From CAVQOB01 sp963714325 (lineage in GTDB: Bacteria > Pseudomonadota > Alphaproteobacteria > Rhizobiales > Hyphomicrobiaceae), in NCBI GenBank assembly GCA_963714325.1, contig CAVQOB010000010.1:124001-188000 (forward strand): 64,000 bases of DNA. Reading direction: 5' to 3'. Below the pieces are notes generated by a model. The model was not told the origin of the DNA. It saw nothing but the letters and a program-made list of their open reading frames with translations, and did no database searches. Position numbers and translations under genes: made by a program. Below are positions 45,914 through 54,841 of the stretch, one piece after another; positions within the stretch are counted from its first letter, which is position 1, and each line of letters starts with the position of its first letter.

Positions 45914-47725
45914 TCATGCCGGTCTATGGTCCGTTTGGCGGTGCACAATCCACGAGCCAAGCACGAGCACGTCCATTTTTGTCCGCAGGAAGCAATCGAG
46001 CGCCTCCTGCGGCCGGCAAACGACCGGCTCGTTTTCATTGAAGGACGTATTCAAAACCATCGGAATGCCGGTTAACTCCCGGAAAGCGTTGATCAAAGAC
46101 CAGTAGCGCGGGTTGGTCTCGCGATGCACGGTCTGCAACCGCCCTGAACCGTCGACATGCGTCACGGCGGGGATCAGTTGACGTTTCTCCGCCCGAATTT
46201 GATAGACCTGCATCATGAACGGGACGTCGCCGTCCTCTTCGAACCACTCCGGCACCTGCTCGCGGAGGATCGACGGCGCGAACGGGCGAAAGCTTTCGCG
46301 CCGCTTGATCTTCATATTAAGGATATTTTTCATATCCGCGCGCCGTGGGTCGCCGATAATGGAGCGATTGCCGAGCGCTCTCGGGCCCCATTCCATCCGC
46401 CCCTGGAACCAGCCGACCACGCGCCCGGCGGCCACGTGCTCTGCTGTCTGCCGACACAGCGCCGCCTCATCATCGCACTGCTCAACGATACAATTCTGTA
46501 TTGCGAGGTCTTCGCCGCGGGCGCGCAGCAGGGCCGAAATCTCGTCATTACGCGCGGCTGGTCCGAGATAGGCGTGATCCATCACGGCGCGTTCGACATC
46601 GGGATCGCCGGCCAGCGTGCGCGAAACACGCCGCTCTGTCGTTGCCGGTCCGCCGATGCCGTGCCAGACCTGGAGTGCTGCGCCGATGGCGCCGCCGGCG
46701 TCGCCCGCCGCCGACTGTACATAGAGACGCTTGAACCGTGAGCGCCTGATGACCTTGCCATTGGCAACAGAATTCATCGCGCAGCCGCCCGCCAACGTCA
46801 GCGCTTCAAGCTGGTAACGCGTATGGAGCTTTTCCAGCAGGTGAAAGAACGCCTCCTCATACATCGCCTGGACCGACCGCGCGAGATCGCGATGGCGCTG
46901 CTCAAGCGGCTGTTCACCCGAACGTGCCGGCCCGAGCAACGTCTCCAATGCCGGCGAAAAGAGCGTACCGACATGCGGACTACCACCGCTCCACTCGTAG
47001 GCGACCTTTTCCTTGTGATGGCGAAAATACTTGAGATTGAGGGCGAAGGACCCATCATCCAGAAGCGTTACGATCTCGCGCAGCTCCTTGAGATAGTGCG
47101 GTTCTCCGTAGGGCGCGAGACCCATGACTTTGTATTCGTCGCCGTAGTGTGAAAACCCCAAGAACTGCGTCAGTGCCTGATAAAACGCGCCGAGGGAATG
47201 TGGAAACCAGATCCGCCCGTCGATGGCGAGTTGGTTGCCGCGTCCGGTTCCCCAGGCGGCACTCGAGAAATCGCCGAAGCCATCAATCGACACGGCGACG
47301 GCTTCTCGAAAGGGCGAGACCAGAAACGTCGAAGCCAGATGTGCCAGATGATGCTCGATACGATGCACCTGGCCGCGAAAGGGTTGTCCGGGAAATGCGG
47401 CGGCGAGCTCCGTTTCGATCGACGCGCGTTTCGCCTGATTGCGGATGCGATCGAGCACCAGTCGGATATCCGGGCGCTGGAAGGCCGCATACCGCAAGCG
47501 CCGTCCAATATGAGCCCGCGGGTCGCTGTTGACGGCCACATGCGCGACATCGCTCAGCGACGCGCCAGCTTCATCGAGACAATAGCGGATCGCTTCGGAA
47601 GGAAAGCCCGCCCAATGCTTGATCCGGCGAAAGCGCTCTTCTTCCGCCGCCGCAACGATCGTTCCATCACGGACCAAGCACGCTGAAGCGTCGCCATGAT
47701 AGGCATTCAAACCTAGAATGAGCAT
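45914..47725 (-). CDS. Carbamoyltransferase (NodU/CmcH family)
   Basis: A 603-residue enzyme that carbamoylates a sugar hydroxyl using carbamoyl phosphate and ATP. The N-terminal Kae1-like domain has ILGLNAYHGDASACLVRDG, metal-binding HHLAHLAST and HYGDEYKVMGLAPYGEP. The glycine-rich AGGCAMNSVANGK and C-terminal YrdC-like GRMEWGPRALGNRSIIGDPR with VLNTSFNENEPVV are also present. The ATG at 47723-47725 (MLILGLN) matches the family start. The gene is within the polysaccharide locus, 104 bases after the PLP enzyme gene, so it probably decorates a residue of the surface glycan. Confidence 0.92.
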   Translation of the reverse strand: MLILGLNAYHGDASACLVRDGTIVAAAEEERFRRIKHWAGFPSEAIRYCLDEAGASLSDVAHVAVNSDPRAHIGRRLRYAAFQRPDIRLVLDRIRNQAKRASIETELAAAFPGQPFRGQVHRIEHHLAHLASTFLVSPFREAVAVSIDGFGDFSSAAWGTGRGNQLAIDGRIWFPHSLGAFYQALTQFLGFSHYGDEYKVMGLAPYGEPHYLKELREIVTLLDDGSFALNLKYFRHHKEKVAYEWSGGSPHVGTLFSPALETLLGPARSGEQPLEQRHRDLARSVQAMYEEAFFHLLEKLHTRYQLEALTLAGGCAMNSVANGKVIRRSRFKRLYVQSAAGDAGGAIGAALQVWHGIGGPATTERRVSRTLAGDPDVERAVMDHAYLGPAARNDEISALLRARGEDLAIQNCIVEQCDDEAALCRQTAEHVAAGRVVGWFQGRMEWGPRALGNRSIIGDPRRADMKNILNMKIKRRESFRPFAPSILREQVPEWFEEDGDVPFMMQVYQIRAEKRQLIPAVTHVDGSGRLQTVHRETNPRYWSLINAFRELTGIPMVLNTSFNENEPVVCRPQEALDCFLRTKMDVLVLGSWIVHRQTDHRPA

Positions 47726-47829
47726 TGGACCAAAATTCACTCATCGTTGTCAAATTGGTTGCAGAACATCGCCATACCGCGCTGACCAAACGCCCCAAGA
47801 TGCGCGCTAGCAATCTGGGCATTGATCAT

Positions 47830-49164
47830 TCAAACCGCACGATTGTAAGCCCGGTAGACGATATCCGTTGCCCGGCCGACAAGGTAACGCTCTACTCCGT
47901 CGCGCAACGCTGACGCGTATACCGCTAGCGCCCCGTCGAACGCGTCGATTGTCTTGTCCACATCTTCTTGCGAATGCGAATAGCTGATGACAAGTGACGG
48001 CGCGAGTATCCCGCGCCGAACCAACTCCTGCAGCAGCAAGGTCCTGAATGCTTGCGACGACTTGCCCTCGTGATCAAGAGTTACATAGAACAGGCAGCAC
48101 GCCTTTCCGATCACTCTGACGCACTGCTCTAGCTGGTGCCGCGCTATGCACTGTTGAATTCCCTGTCGCAAACGATTGCCTTGCCGATCGAGCGTCTCGA
48201 TCACAGGCTCGGACTGATAGACGCCCATAGTCGCTATGGCCGCTGCCAGCCCATGCGTTTCCGCCCCATGCGTTGTCGACAGCAGAAAAACACGTTGACG
48301 GTCAGTGTGATGAAGCCCCCCAAGCCGCATGAACTCACGCTTACCAGCCAGCGCTGAAACTGAGAATCCGTTGGCCAGCGCCTTACCGTAGCAAGCCAAA
48401 TCAGGTTCGATATCGTAGTATGCTTGCGCCCCGCCGTTGTGCCAGCGAAAGCCGGTGATCATCTCATCAAGAATGAATAGTGCTCCGTTCTCGTGACAGA
48501 TCCGGCGGACCTCCTGCAAGTAGCCATCAACAGGATCGTCGATCCGAGCCGCTTCGAGGATCAGGCACGCAATTTTGTTGCGATTTTCCGAAAAAAGCGC
48601 CCGGACGGAAGCGATATCGTTGTAGCGAAACTTTAGTGTCAAACTCTTAATTGAATCGGGGATACCTGCATTGATTGCTGTTGACCCTATGAACCAGTCA
48701 TCGACAGAAAAAAATGGATGATCGCCGCAAATCGCGACACTATCTCGCCCGGTATAGGCGCGTGCGAGCTTGATAGCGCCTGATGTCGCGTCTGATCCAT
48801 CTTTACAGAACTTTACCATTTCCGCACTGCGAATCATCCCGAGGAACTTTTCGGCGCACGCAACCTCAATGCTTGCTGGGCGAGTAAAATTGCAACCGTT
48901 TCTGAGTTCAGCCGCTACCACATCGATTACCGCGGGATAGGCATGGCCCAGCGTGACGGCGCGCAAGCCCATACCGTATTCGATGAACTCGTTGCCATCT
49001 GCATCCCAGACGTGACTACCCAATCCACGCACAATGAAGCCAGGTGCCAGCTCTGGGAACTGATCATCGCCCTTGGCGTACGTGTGACAACCGCCAGGGA
49101 CCAAAGCATGAGCTTTCTGCCGCAAACGATCTGAATTTGAGAACCTTTTATTGAACTCTGCCAT
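47830..49164 (-). CDS. Class III PLP-dependent enzyme, glutamate-1-semialdehyde aminomutase-like
   Basis: A 444-residue fold-type I PLP enzyme. Family signatures: ALVPGGCHTYAKGDDQFPEL, the substrate-binding GSHVWDADGNEFIEYGMGL, cofactor phosphate region FCKDGSDATSGAIKLARAYT, ILDEMITGFR with the cofactor aspartate, and CYGKALANGFSVSALAG with the Schiff-base lysine. In heme synthesis GSAM is near other tetrapyrrole genes; here it is in a polysaccharide locus, so it probably transaminates a keto-sugar or makes an aminoacyl decoration. That is inference. It lies upstream of the carbamoyltransferase on the same strand and diverges from the rmlC-like gene. Confidence 0.87.
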   Translation of the reverse strand: MAEFNKRFSNSDRLRQKAHALVPGGCHTYAKGDDQFPELAPGFIVRGLGSHVWDADGNEFIEYGMGLRAVTLGHAYPAVIDVVAAELRNGCNFTRPASIEVACAEKFLGMIRSAEMVKFCKDGSDATSGAIKLARAYTGRDSVAICGDHPFFSVDDWFIGSTAINAGIPDSIKSLTLKFRYNDIASVRALFSENRNKIACLILEAARIDDPVDGYLQEVRRICHENGALFILDEMITGFRWHNGGAQAYYDIEPDLACYGKALANGFSVSALAGKREFMRLGGLHHTDRQRVFLLSTTHGAETHGLAAAIATMGVYQSEPVIETLDRQGNRLRQGIQQCIARHQLEQCVRVIGKACCLFYVTLDHEGKSSQAFRTLLLQELVRRGILAPSLVISYSHSQEDVDKTIDAFDGALAVYASALRDGVERYLVGRATDIVYRAYNRAV

Positions 49165-49386
49165 GACTAACGATCTTTCTTAAAAACACCTGCAACTTGC
49201 GATACTCCACGTTGGACTGGTACGTTATGCCTCTCTACTCTGCGGAGGCATCGAGCATTCTGCGGAGGCATCGAGCCACTTGGTCACGACATCACCGCTA
49301 GTCGATAGTTCGGTCAATCGATTTTATCGTCTCAGGTCGGTCTAGAGCATCGCACCAATACCATCGCTCGGCTAGGGAACACGAAC

Positions 49387-49917
49387 ATGCTCTTTCAGAA
49401 AACCAAACTCGCCGGAATCCGCCTCATCGACTTGCAACCCGCCAGCGACGACCGCGGTTTTTTCGCTCGCATCTATTGCGAGCGCGAATTCACAGGCCAC
49501 GGACTGGTCACATCATTCCCACAGCACAGCACATCATTCAATGCGCGCAAAGGCACGCTGCGTGGCATGCACTACCAACGCGCACCTCACGGCGAAACGA
49601 AAGTTGTTCGCTGCACAAGCGGTTCAATCTTCGATGTTGTCGTGGATGTCCGCGACGATTCACCAACCCGCGGCCAATGGCAGGGGTTTGAACTTTCAGC
49701 CGACAACCGACGTGCCGTTTATATTGCCGAAGGGTTTGCTCATGGCTTCCAAGCTCTCACTGAAAATGCCGAGGTCACGTATATGATCTCGGCGTTCCAC
49801 GTCCCTGACGCAGCCGCTGGCTTTCGCTATGATGATCCGGCAATAGGCATTGTCTGGCCACTCCCGGTCTCGACGATATCCCCGCGTGATCTCGGTTGGC
49901 CGGGATTGATGGCATGA
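49387..49917 (+). CDS. dTDP-4-dehydrorhamnose 3,5-epimerase family protein (RmlC-like)
   Basis: A 176-residue cupin that epimerises at C3 and/or C5 of a 4-keto-6-deoxy NDP-sugar. Visible: DDRGFFARIYCEREF, the catalytic histidine in LRGMHYQRAPHGETKVVRC, the loop FAHGFQALTENAEVTYMISA with the conserved tyrosine, and YDDPAIGIVWPL. It lacks RmlABD partners nearby; instead CDP-glucose genes follow, so it may act on CDP-4-keto-6-deoxyglucose or its methylated form. It is the only plus-strand gene in this part and is convergent with the DUF4910 gene (27 bases apart). Confidence 0.9.
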   Translation: MLFQKTKLAGIRLIDLQPASDDRGFFARIYCEREFTGHGLVTSFPQHSTSFNARKGTLRGMHYQRAPHGETKVVRCTSGSIFDVVVDVRDDSPTRGQWQGFELSADNRRAVYIAEGFAHGFQALTENAEVTYMISAFHVPDAAAGFRYDDPAIGIVWPLPVSTISPRDLGWPGLMA

Positions 49918-49943
49918 GCGCCCGGCTACGCTTTGAAGCACTA

Positions 49944-51308
49944 TCAATTGCCGGACTCGCCTGTCGCCACTGCCAGCAGGCCCGCACGCAGCAATTGCTC
50001 GGCCGCGGTGCGAATGGTCCGGAATGGCATCCCGGCGCGTTCGGCGATATCCAGCAGACCATGTTTGCCGTCCGCCAGGTTCAAAACCCATAGCATTGCC
50101 ATGTTGCGAGCGGGCGCCTCCTTATCACCACCAATCGACGCATAAAGACCGCGCCGCCCCAGTTGGGGTTCGCACTTGGGACTGAGATTAACGAGCACGC
50201 GGTCATTCTCGAGGACGTCAATAATCGAAACGATGTAGTGATAAGACTCTGCAAGCGCCTGCGGCGTAACGAATTGCAGATTATCGGCCGAAGTGTGGTA
50301 CTCGCGGAACTTGCCAAACTGGCTTCGCTGGAAGAGGCCGACGGGAAGATCGAACCCTGGCGAACAAAATTGCCGCTCGTCATAGCCATAGGGCGAAAAC
50401 TCGATGACTTGGCCGTCACCGCCGGCATGAGCCAACACGTGGGCGACGGCTCGGTCGATGATGGCATTGCCGCAGCGGCTTTTCTTGTAGGTGGGGCCAC
50501 CACGATCGCCAACACACGACAGGATCAGGCCGTGCTTGATGCGGCCGACCTTATCTTCGTTCTTGGCCAACCACGTGATTGCTCCGATTGTGCCGGGCGC
50601 AAATAGGAACCGGTAACTGTAGCGCGTTCGCACGCCGCGTAAGTTTTTCGCAAGGTGCGTCAGCAGCGCGAGACCGGAGCAATTGTCGTTCGCCAGAGAA
50701 GGATGACAAATGTGCGCCGATAGCAAAACCTCGTCTTCCGTCTCGCCGCGATGCAGACATTCTCCCCACGTCAGAGCGCCGCCCTTGAGATCGCTATCGA
50801 TCAAGACCTCATAGGTATCGTCCTTAAGGTCCTGCATCTGTCGGTGCGTTATGCAAAAGCCCCACTGCTCCTGATAATAGGATGTCCGGTAGGGAATGAG
50901 GTCGGGCTCGTCCGGCAGCGAGAAGAGATGCGGTTTAAGCTCTGCGAGCGAGAAGCGCCCGCTGATTGGTGTTGAATAATTGAGAACGTGCAAATTCGAC
51001 TGCTTGAAGTCGACGATGGTCCGGCCATCACGCGATTTAATGTAGGCGTCACGTATGTTCCATTCGCGTGGCACGGTCCAATCGAACACCTTTGTGCCAC
51101 TTGCAATTTCCCTAATCTCAATGGGCGCATGACGCTGCAGAACGCGTAGCGTTTCGCGAACACCATCGCCGGTGATGCTGCGGCAGATCGGAAAAATCTC
51201 GGCAACGAGCGCGTGGATTGTTTGGCCGGTCGCTGGATCTGGTGCAGCGACTGAACCAACGTGCTCAACTGCAGTCGGTTCGACTGACGAACTCTTGCCT
51301 TGGGTCAC
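49944..51308 (-). CDS. DUF4910 aminopeptidase-like protein
   Basis: A 454-residue protein with the DUF4910 family pattern: FPICRSITGDGVRETL near the start, FDWTVPREWNIRDAYIK, then the zinc-peptidase-like core SAHICHPSLANDNCSGLALL and SPYGYDERQFCSPGFDLPVG. A C-terminal winged-helix part follows (LLDIAERAGMPFRTIRTAAE). I chose the GTG at 51306-51308, which overlaps the TGA of rfbG (GTGA), although the frame extends further upstream. Such proteins occur often in polysaccharide clusters, but no activity is established to my knowledge. The HxD-type metal residues appear to be kept. Confidence 0.82.
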   Translation of the reverse strand: MTQGKSSSVEPTAVEHVGSVAAPDPATGQTIHALVAEIFPICRSITGDGVRETLRVLQRHAPIEIREIASGTKVFDWTVPREWNIRDAYIKSRDGRTIVDFKQSNLHVLNYSTPISGRFSLAELKPHLFSLPDEPDLIPYRTSYYQEQWGFCITHRQMQDLKDDTYEVLIDSDLKGGALTWGECLHRGETEDEVLLSAHICHPSLANDNCSGLALLTHLAKNLRGVRTRYSYRFLFAPGTIGAITWLAKNEDKVGRIKHGLILSCVGDRGGPTYKKSRCGNAIIDRAVAHVLAHAGGDGQVIEFSPYGYDERQFCSPGFDLPVGLFQRSQFGKFREYHTSADNLQFVTPQALAESYHYIVSIIDVLENDRVLVNLSPKCEPQLGRRGLYASIGGDKEAPARNMAMLWVLNLADGKHGLLDIAERAGMPFRTIRTAAEQLLRAGLLAVATGESGN

Positions 51309-52387
51309 AGCCGACCCTCGAGGTAATCTTCGATCTGGCGCTCGCAGGTTGCCCGAGCATCGCCGCCATCGAGAACCACTCGGTACCAATCCAGCGTGCT
51401 GCGCAGCGCCGCCTCTGGATTCAATCGGGGCTGCCAACCCAATTGCGACATCGCTTTTGCCGGGTCCAACAACAGCAAACCGCTTTCCTTGACGCCTGAT
51501 TGATCCGGCATGACATTCCATTTGAACCGCTGCGGCCATGCTTTTGCGGCCCACATGCAAATTTGTTCGACGGTGATGGCTTCGTCCGCAACCGCCGGAC
51601 CGAAGTTCCAAGCTAACGCTTCTGGGTCTGCGTGGAGACCTGTTTCGCGACCCTTGCGTTCGACGAGCAACAGATAGCCGTGTAGTGCCTCTAAAACGTG
51701 TTGCCACGGTCTAACGGATTTGGGGTTGCGCACCTCCAACGCCGTCCCTGATATCACTGCACGAACGATATCTGGAACAATGCGATCCTGCGACCAGTCG
51801 CCGCCGCCGATAACATTGCCGGCCCGCGCGACGAGTAGCGCGACGCCGCGTGAAGCGAAATAGCTGTCTCGATAGGCTGCAACAACCATCTCTGCGGCAG
51901 CTTTGCTGGCGCTGTACGGTTCATGTCCGCCGATGCGATCGCCTTCGCGGAACGGCTGACCGCTCTCATTGTTGAAGTAGACCTTGTCGGTCGTCGTCAC
52001 GAGGATACTTTTAACAGAGGCGGTCTGACGCAGCGCCTCCAGCAGATTTACTGTACCAAGCACATTTGACCCAAACGTTTCCAAGGGGTCCCGATGGGCG
52101 CGGCGGACGAGCGATTGGGCTGCAAAATGCAACACAATTTCCGGACTAGCCGTCTCAACCGCAGCACGGACGGCCGCAATGTCCCTGAGATCGACGATCG
52201 CCTCGCCGTTCAGGCGTGCGCCGACACTTGCCTGCCCATAAAGACTCGGACTTTCTGCAGCCAGCGACAAGCCATGCACACGCGCGCCGAGCCGCTGGAG
52301 CAGAACACATGCCCAGGCGCCTTTGAACCCGGTATGCCCGGTGACAAGAACGCGTTTTCCACGCCAAAAATCCGGACCAACAGTCAT
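51305..52387 (-). CDS. rfbG: CDP-glucose 4,6-dehydratase
   Basis: A 360-residue NAD-dependent SDR that turns CDP-glucose into CDP-4-keto-6-deoxyglucose. The RfbG-type nucleotide loop VLVTGHTGFKGAWA is distinct from RmlB. LHFAAQSLVRRAHRDPLETF, the catalytic TTDKVYFNNE with neighbouring acid, and HEPYSASKAAAEMVV (Y-x3-K) are clear. VIGGGDWSQDRIVPDIVRA and VRPWQHVLEALHGYLLL also match RfbG. The ATG at 52385-52387 (MTVGPDFWRGK) is preferred over a TTG six codons earlier. It overlaps the downstream DUF4910 gene by four bases. It partners with rfbF at 54029. Confidence 0.93.
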   Translation of the reverse strand: MTVGPDFWRGKRVLVTGHTGFKGAWACVLLQRLGARVHGLSLAAESPSLYGQASVGARLNGEAIVDLRDIAAVRAAVETASPEIVLHFAAQSLVRRAHRDPLETFGSNVLGTVNLLEALRQTASVKSILVTTTDKVYFNNESGQPFREGDRIGGHEPYSASKAAAEMVVAAYRDSYFASRGVALLVARAGNVIGGGDWSQDRIVPDIVRAVISGTALEVRNPKSVRPWQHVLEALHGYLLLVERKGRETGLHADPEALAWNFGPAVADEAITVEQICMWAAKAWPQRFKWNVMPDQSGVKESGLLLLDPAKAMSQLGWQPRLNPEAALRSTLDWYRVVLDGGDARATCERQIEDYLEGRL

Positions 52388-52574
52388 CAGTGCCAACACT
52401 CTCAAACAATAAACGAAGTAGCGGACAAGCTGGCGATATAGTCATCACGTCCACGCGTCTTGCAAGCCGCATCGCGTTTCCAACGTGGGTGCCGTTGACG
52501 AGACAGGGCCAGATGACCGGCTGTTCCATCAAGACACCCAAGCCAAGCGCCCGCGCAACAACTCACAGCACTGT

Positions 52575-53267
52575 TCAGGATTTCCTGAAAACAAACAATT
52601 CAGTCTGCGCTGGTCCCAGTGGCATGGTGATTGTGCCCGATAAGTGGAACCCATGCTCAACAAAGTAGTCGATGGCCGTTTGGCGTGGCATTGCCGTCGG
52701 ATACGATCCTGCATTCATCTTCGTCGCTGCCCAGCGATCTATCATGGCCGGCTTGAGACAGGCATCCGTCAAGAGGTCAAACACCGCAAAGCCTCCGGAC
52801 TTTGTCACCCGCACGATCTCCTGCCAGTACATGCACGTCGGCAAGAAATTGATCGAACAGAATACTTTGTGGGCTTGAACCAGATCCGCCGATCCGGTTG
52901 CCGAGGCGCTTAACGAACGGGCATCGGTCGGTTGCAGGAGCACACCATAGGTTTTGACTAGGTACTCGGCCCACGGCTTTGCCGTTTCATAGATCTCATA
53001 TCGCGCCGGATGACATTCCGCGATCGTCTTCTCGAGGTAGCGGCCGGAACCTGGCCCGATCTCAATCACGGTCGAGATGGGTTCTGAAAATACGCCGAGC
53101 CGCTTCATAGCGTCGACCGCCTGCTGCGTCGCACCTGGCGTTTTACTCATGACCGTATCGATATAGTCCCCGACCGAAAGACCAGCGCTGCGCGCTCCAT
53201 CCAACGTGCCCTGCAACGGTATGAAGCTCGATTGATCTGAGTAGTCATGCCGGTCGAGTTCCACCAA
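52575..53267 (-). CDS. SAM-dependent methyltransferase, probably of a sugar
   Basis: A roughly 230-residue methyltransferase. The SAM motif VIEIGPGSGRYLEKTIAECH is clear, then YEIYETAKPWAEYLVKTYG, ADLVQAHKVFCSINFLPTCM and GGFAVFDLLTDACL. The reading frame stays open upstream to 53349 with coding-like content (SLWRIRVLGKAGFELVELDR) but has no ATG, so the start is unclear; TTG at 53267 or GTG next to it are the first candidates. An N-terminal truncation is possible. It lies between rfbG and the PIG-L gene in the CDP-sugar run. Confidence 0.75.
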   Translation of the reverse strand: MVELDRHDYSDQSSFIPLQGTLDGARSAGLSVGDYIDTVMSKTPGATQQAVDAMKRLGVFSEPISTVIEIGPGSGRYLEKTIAECHPARYEIYETAKPWAEYLVKTYGVLLQPTDARSLSASATGSADLVQAHKVFCSINFLPTCMYWQEIVRVTKSGGFAVFDLLTDACLKPAMIDRWAATKMNAGSYPTAMPRQTAIDYFVEHGFHLSGTITMPLGPAQTELFVFRKS

Positions 53268-53378
53268 CTCGAATCCGGCTTTTCCAAGGACCCTGATTCG
53301 CCACAGACTGCGCGCACTGCTCGCTTCACTGGAACCCGCATGATTTCACTCGCAACAACGGCAATCGCAGCCCGTCAT

Positions 53379-54032
53379 CTAATCCAAGCGCAGCTTTCGC
53401 CCGTGAAATGCCTCAGCGTAGGCTTCCGCTGCGCGGCATTCCATACCCCGCAAGCGTGCCAATCCACGAAATGTCTCGGCATCGAACCAATCTTTGGAGC
53501 GCTGCGTGCCAAAATGTTCAAGCAGCAATGCACACTTGCGATCGAGGGTCGCCTTGTTCAGGGCAACGTACACATTCGGCCGGCCCAGGTCGCCGTCCCA
53601 CTTCGGGATCTCGTACCCGAGCACAAGATGATCACGAAACGAATTGGTCGTCAGTTCGGCGACAATCCGATGATCCTGATGCGCGTCGTCACGGCAATGC
53701 GTCAGTATCACGTCCGGATGACTGCGACGCTTCAGGGCCTCGAACCAATCCTTGATGGCGGCCTGTTCAACGGGAAAGTACCCATCTCTGAACATGGCAG
53801 TCTCTACTGTGATAGCGTGCGCACCCTGCAGAAACGCTGATGCCGCACTTCGCGCCTCTTGTTCCCTTGACCCAACCGCGCTGAGCACACACCAGTGCAT
53901 TGTCACTTTGGCGCCACTGGCGATCCACGACAATATCGTTCCACCCGCTCCAATCTCAATGTCATCGGCGTGCGCACCGAGGCAAAGGACCGATAGCGCT
54001 TTGCCCGACAGGGCGATCGGCAAAGGCCTCAT
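53379..54032 (-). CDS. PIG-L family deacetylase
   Basis: A 217-residue zinc deacetylase. The PIG-L fold is marked by LCLGAHADDIEIGAGGTILS (the AHxDD zinc motif), then DVILTHCRDDAHQDHRIVAE (HxDH). It would remove an acetyl from an N-acetylated sugar or a related amide. Its ATG overlaps the stop of rfbF by four bases (ATGA at 54029-54032), so it is translationally coupled to CDP-glucose synthesis. This context implies that the CDP-sugar product, or the glycan it joins, carries an acyl-amino group that is trimmed; that is inference. Confidence 0.9.
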   Translation of the reverse strand: MRPLPIALSGKALSVLCLGAHADDIEIGAGGTILSWIASGAKVTMHWCVLSAVGSREQEARSAASAFLQGAHAITVETAMFRDGYFPVEQAAIKDWFEALKRRSHPDVILTHCRDDAHQDHRIVAELTTNSFRDHLVLGYEIPKWDGDLGRPNVYVALNKATLDRKCALLLEHFGTQRSKDWFDAETFRGLARLRGMECRAAEAYAEAFHGRKLRLD

Positions 54033-54841
54033 CGGCGCGTGCCAACGACGTTGGCGTTCTCAGACTTACCGTTTTGGAGCCTCCAGGGAATCTTTCCACT
54101 CTCCACCAGATCCTCCAAGACCTGCTTGTCCTTGAGCGTGTCCATCGCGCGCCAGAACCCTTGATAGCGATACGCGACTAATTCATCGGCCTCGATCAGG
54201 CGTTGGAACGGTTCCAGCACCAGTTCTTCGCCTTCCTTCATGTAATCAAAGATCTTCGGTCGGAAAATGAAGTACCCCCCATTCATCCAGATATCGGCTT
54301 GATGGCTCGTTCGCAGATCGCGAACACGGCCATCCGGATCGACATCGGCGAGATGAAAACTCAGCGGCAGATGCACAGCAACAAAGCATGCGGCTTTGCC
54401 ACTCTGCTTGAAATATTCGATAACGTCCGGCAAAGGCGCGTCGGTCAAGCCGTCGCTGTAGTTGGCGAGGAACATCTCCTCATTCTCGACGTGGCTACGC
54501 ACCGCCCACAGCCGCTCGCCGATATTGCGCCACACGCCCGTATCGATCAGTGCAACGCGCCAATCTTCCTGCTGCTCGCCAATGACCTCCACCTCGGCGC
54601 CACCTTTCGAGACGACACAGTCGGCAAACGAATGCGGTTTGTTCGAGAGGAAGAAGTCCTTAATCGTATTGGCCTTGTACCCGAGACAGAGCACGAAATC
54701 ACGGTGGCCGTATTGTGCATAGTACTGCATGATATGCCACAGCATCGGCTGATTGCCGATTGGGATCATAGGCTTCGGAATGGTCTCGGAATACTCCCTA
54801 ATTCGAGTTCCGAGCCCACCGCAGAACAGGACAACTTTCAT
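54029..54841 (-). CDS. rfbF: Glucose-1-phosphate cytidylyltransferase
   Basis: A 270-residue nucleotidyltransferase that makes CDP-glucose from CTP and glucose-1-phosphate. N-terminal VVLFCGGLGTRIREYSETIP-KPM is the nucleotide loop of this family, with NQPMLWHIMQYYAQYGHRDF after it. Further signatures: GVWRNIGERL, ANYSDGLTDAPL (metal-binding D), FHLADVDPDGRV and MNGGYFIFRPKIFDYM. It overlaps both neighbours by four bases (54838-54841 upstream, 54029-54032 downstream). Its companion dehydratase rfbG lies further on the same strand. Confidence 0.92.
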   Translation of the reverse strand: MKVVLFCGGLGTRIREYSETIPKPMIPIGNQPMLWHIMQYYAQYGHRDFVLCLGYKANTIKDFFLSNKPHSFADCVVSKGGAEVEVIGEQQEDWRVALIDTGVWRNIGERLWAVRSHVENEEMFLANYSDGLTDAPLPDVIEYFKQSGKAACFVAVHLPLSFHLADVDPDGRVRDLRTSHQADIWMNGGYFIFRPKIFDYMKEGEELVLEPFQRLIEADELVAYRYQGFWRAMDTLKDKQVLEDLVESGKIPWRLQNGKSENANVVGTRR

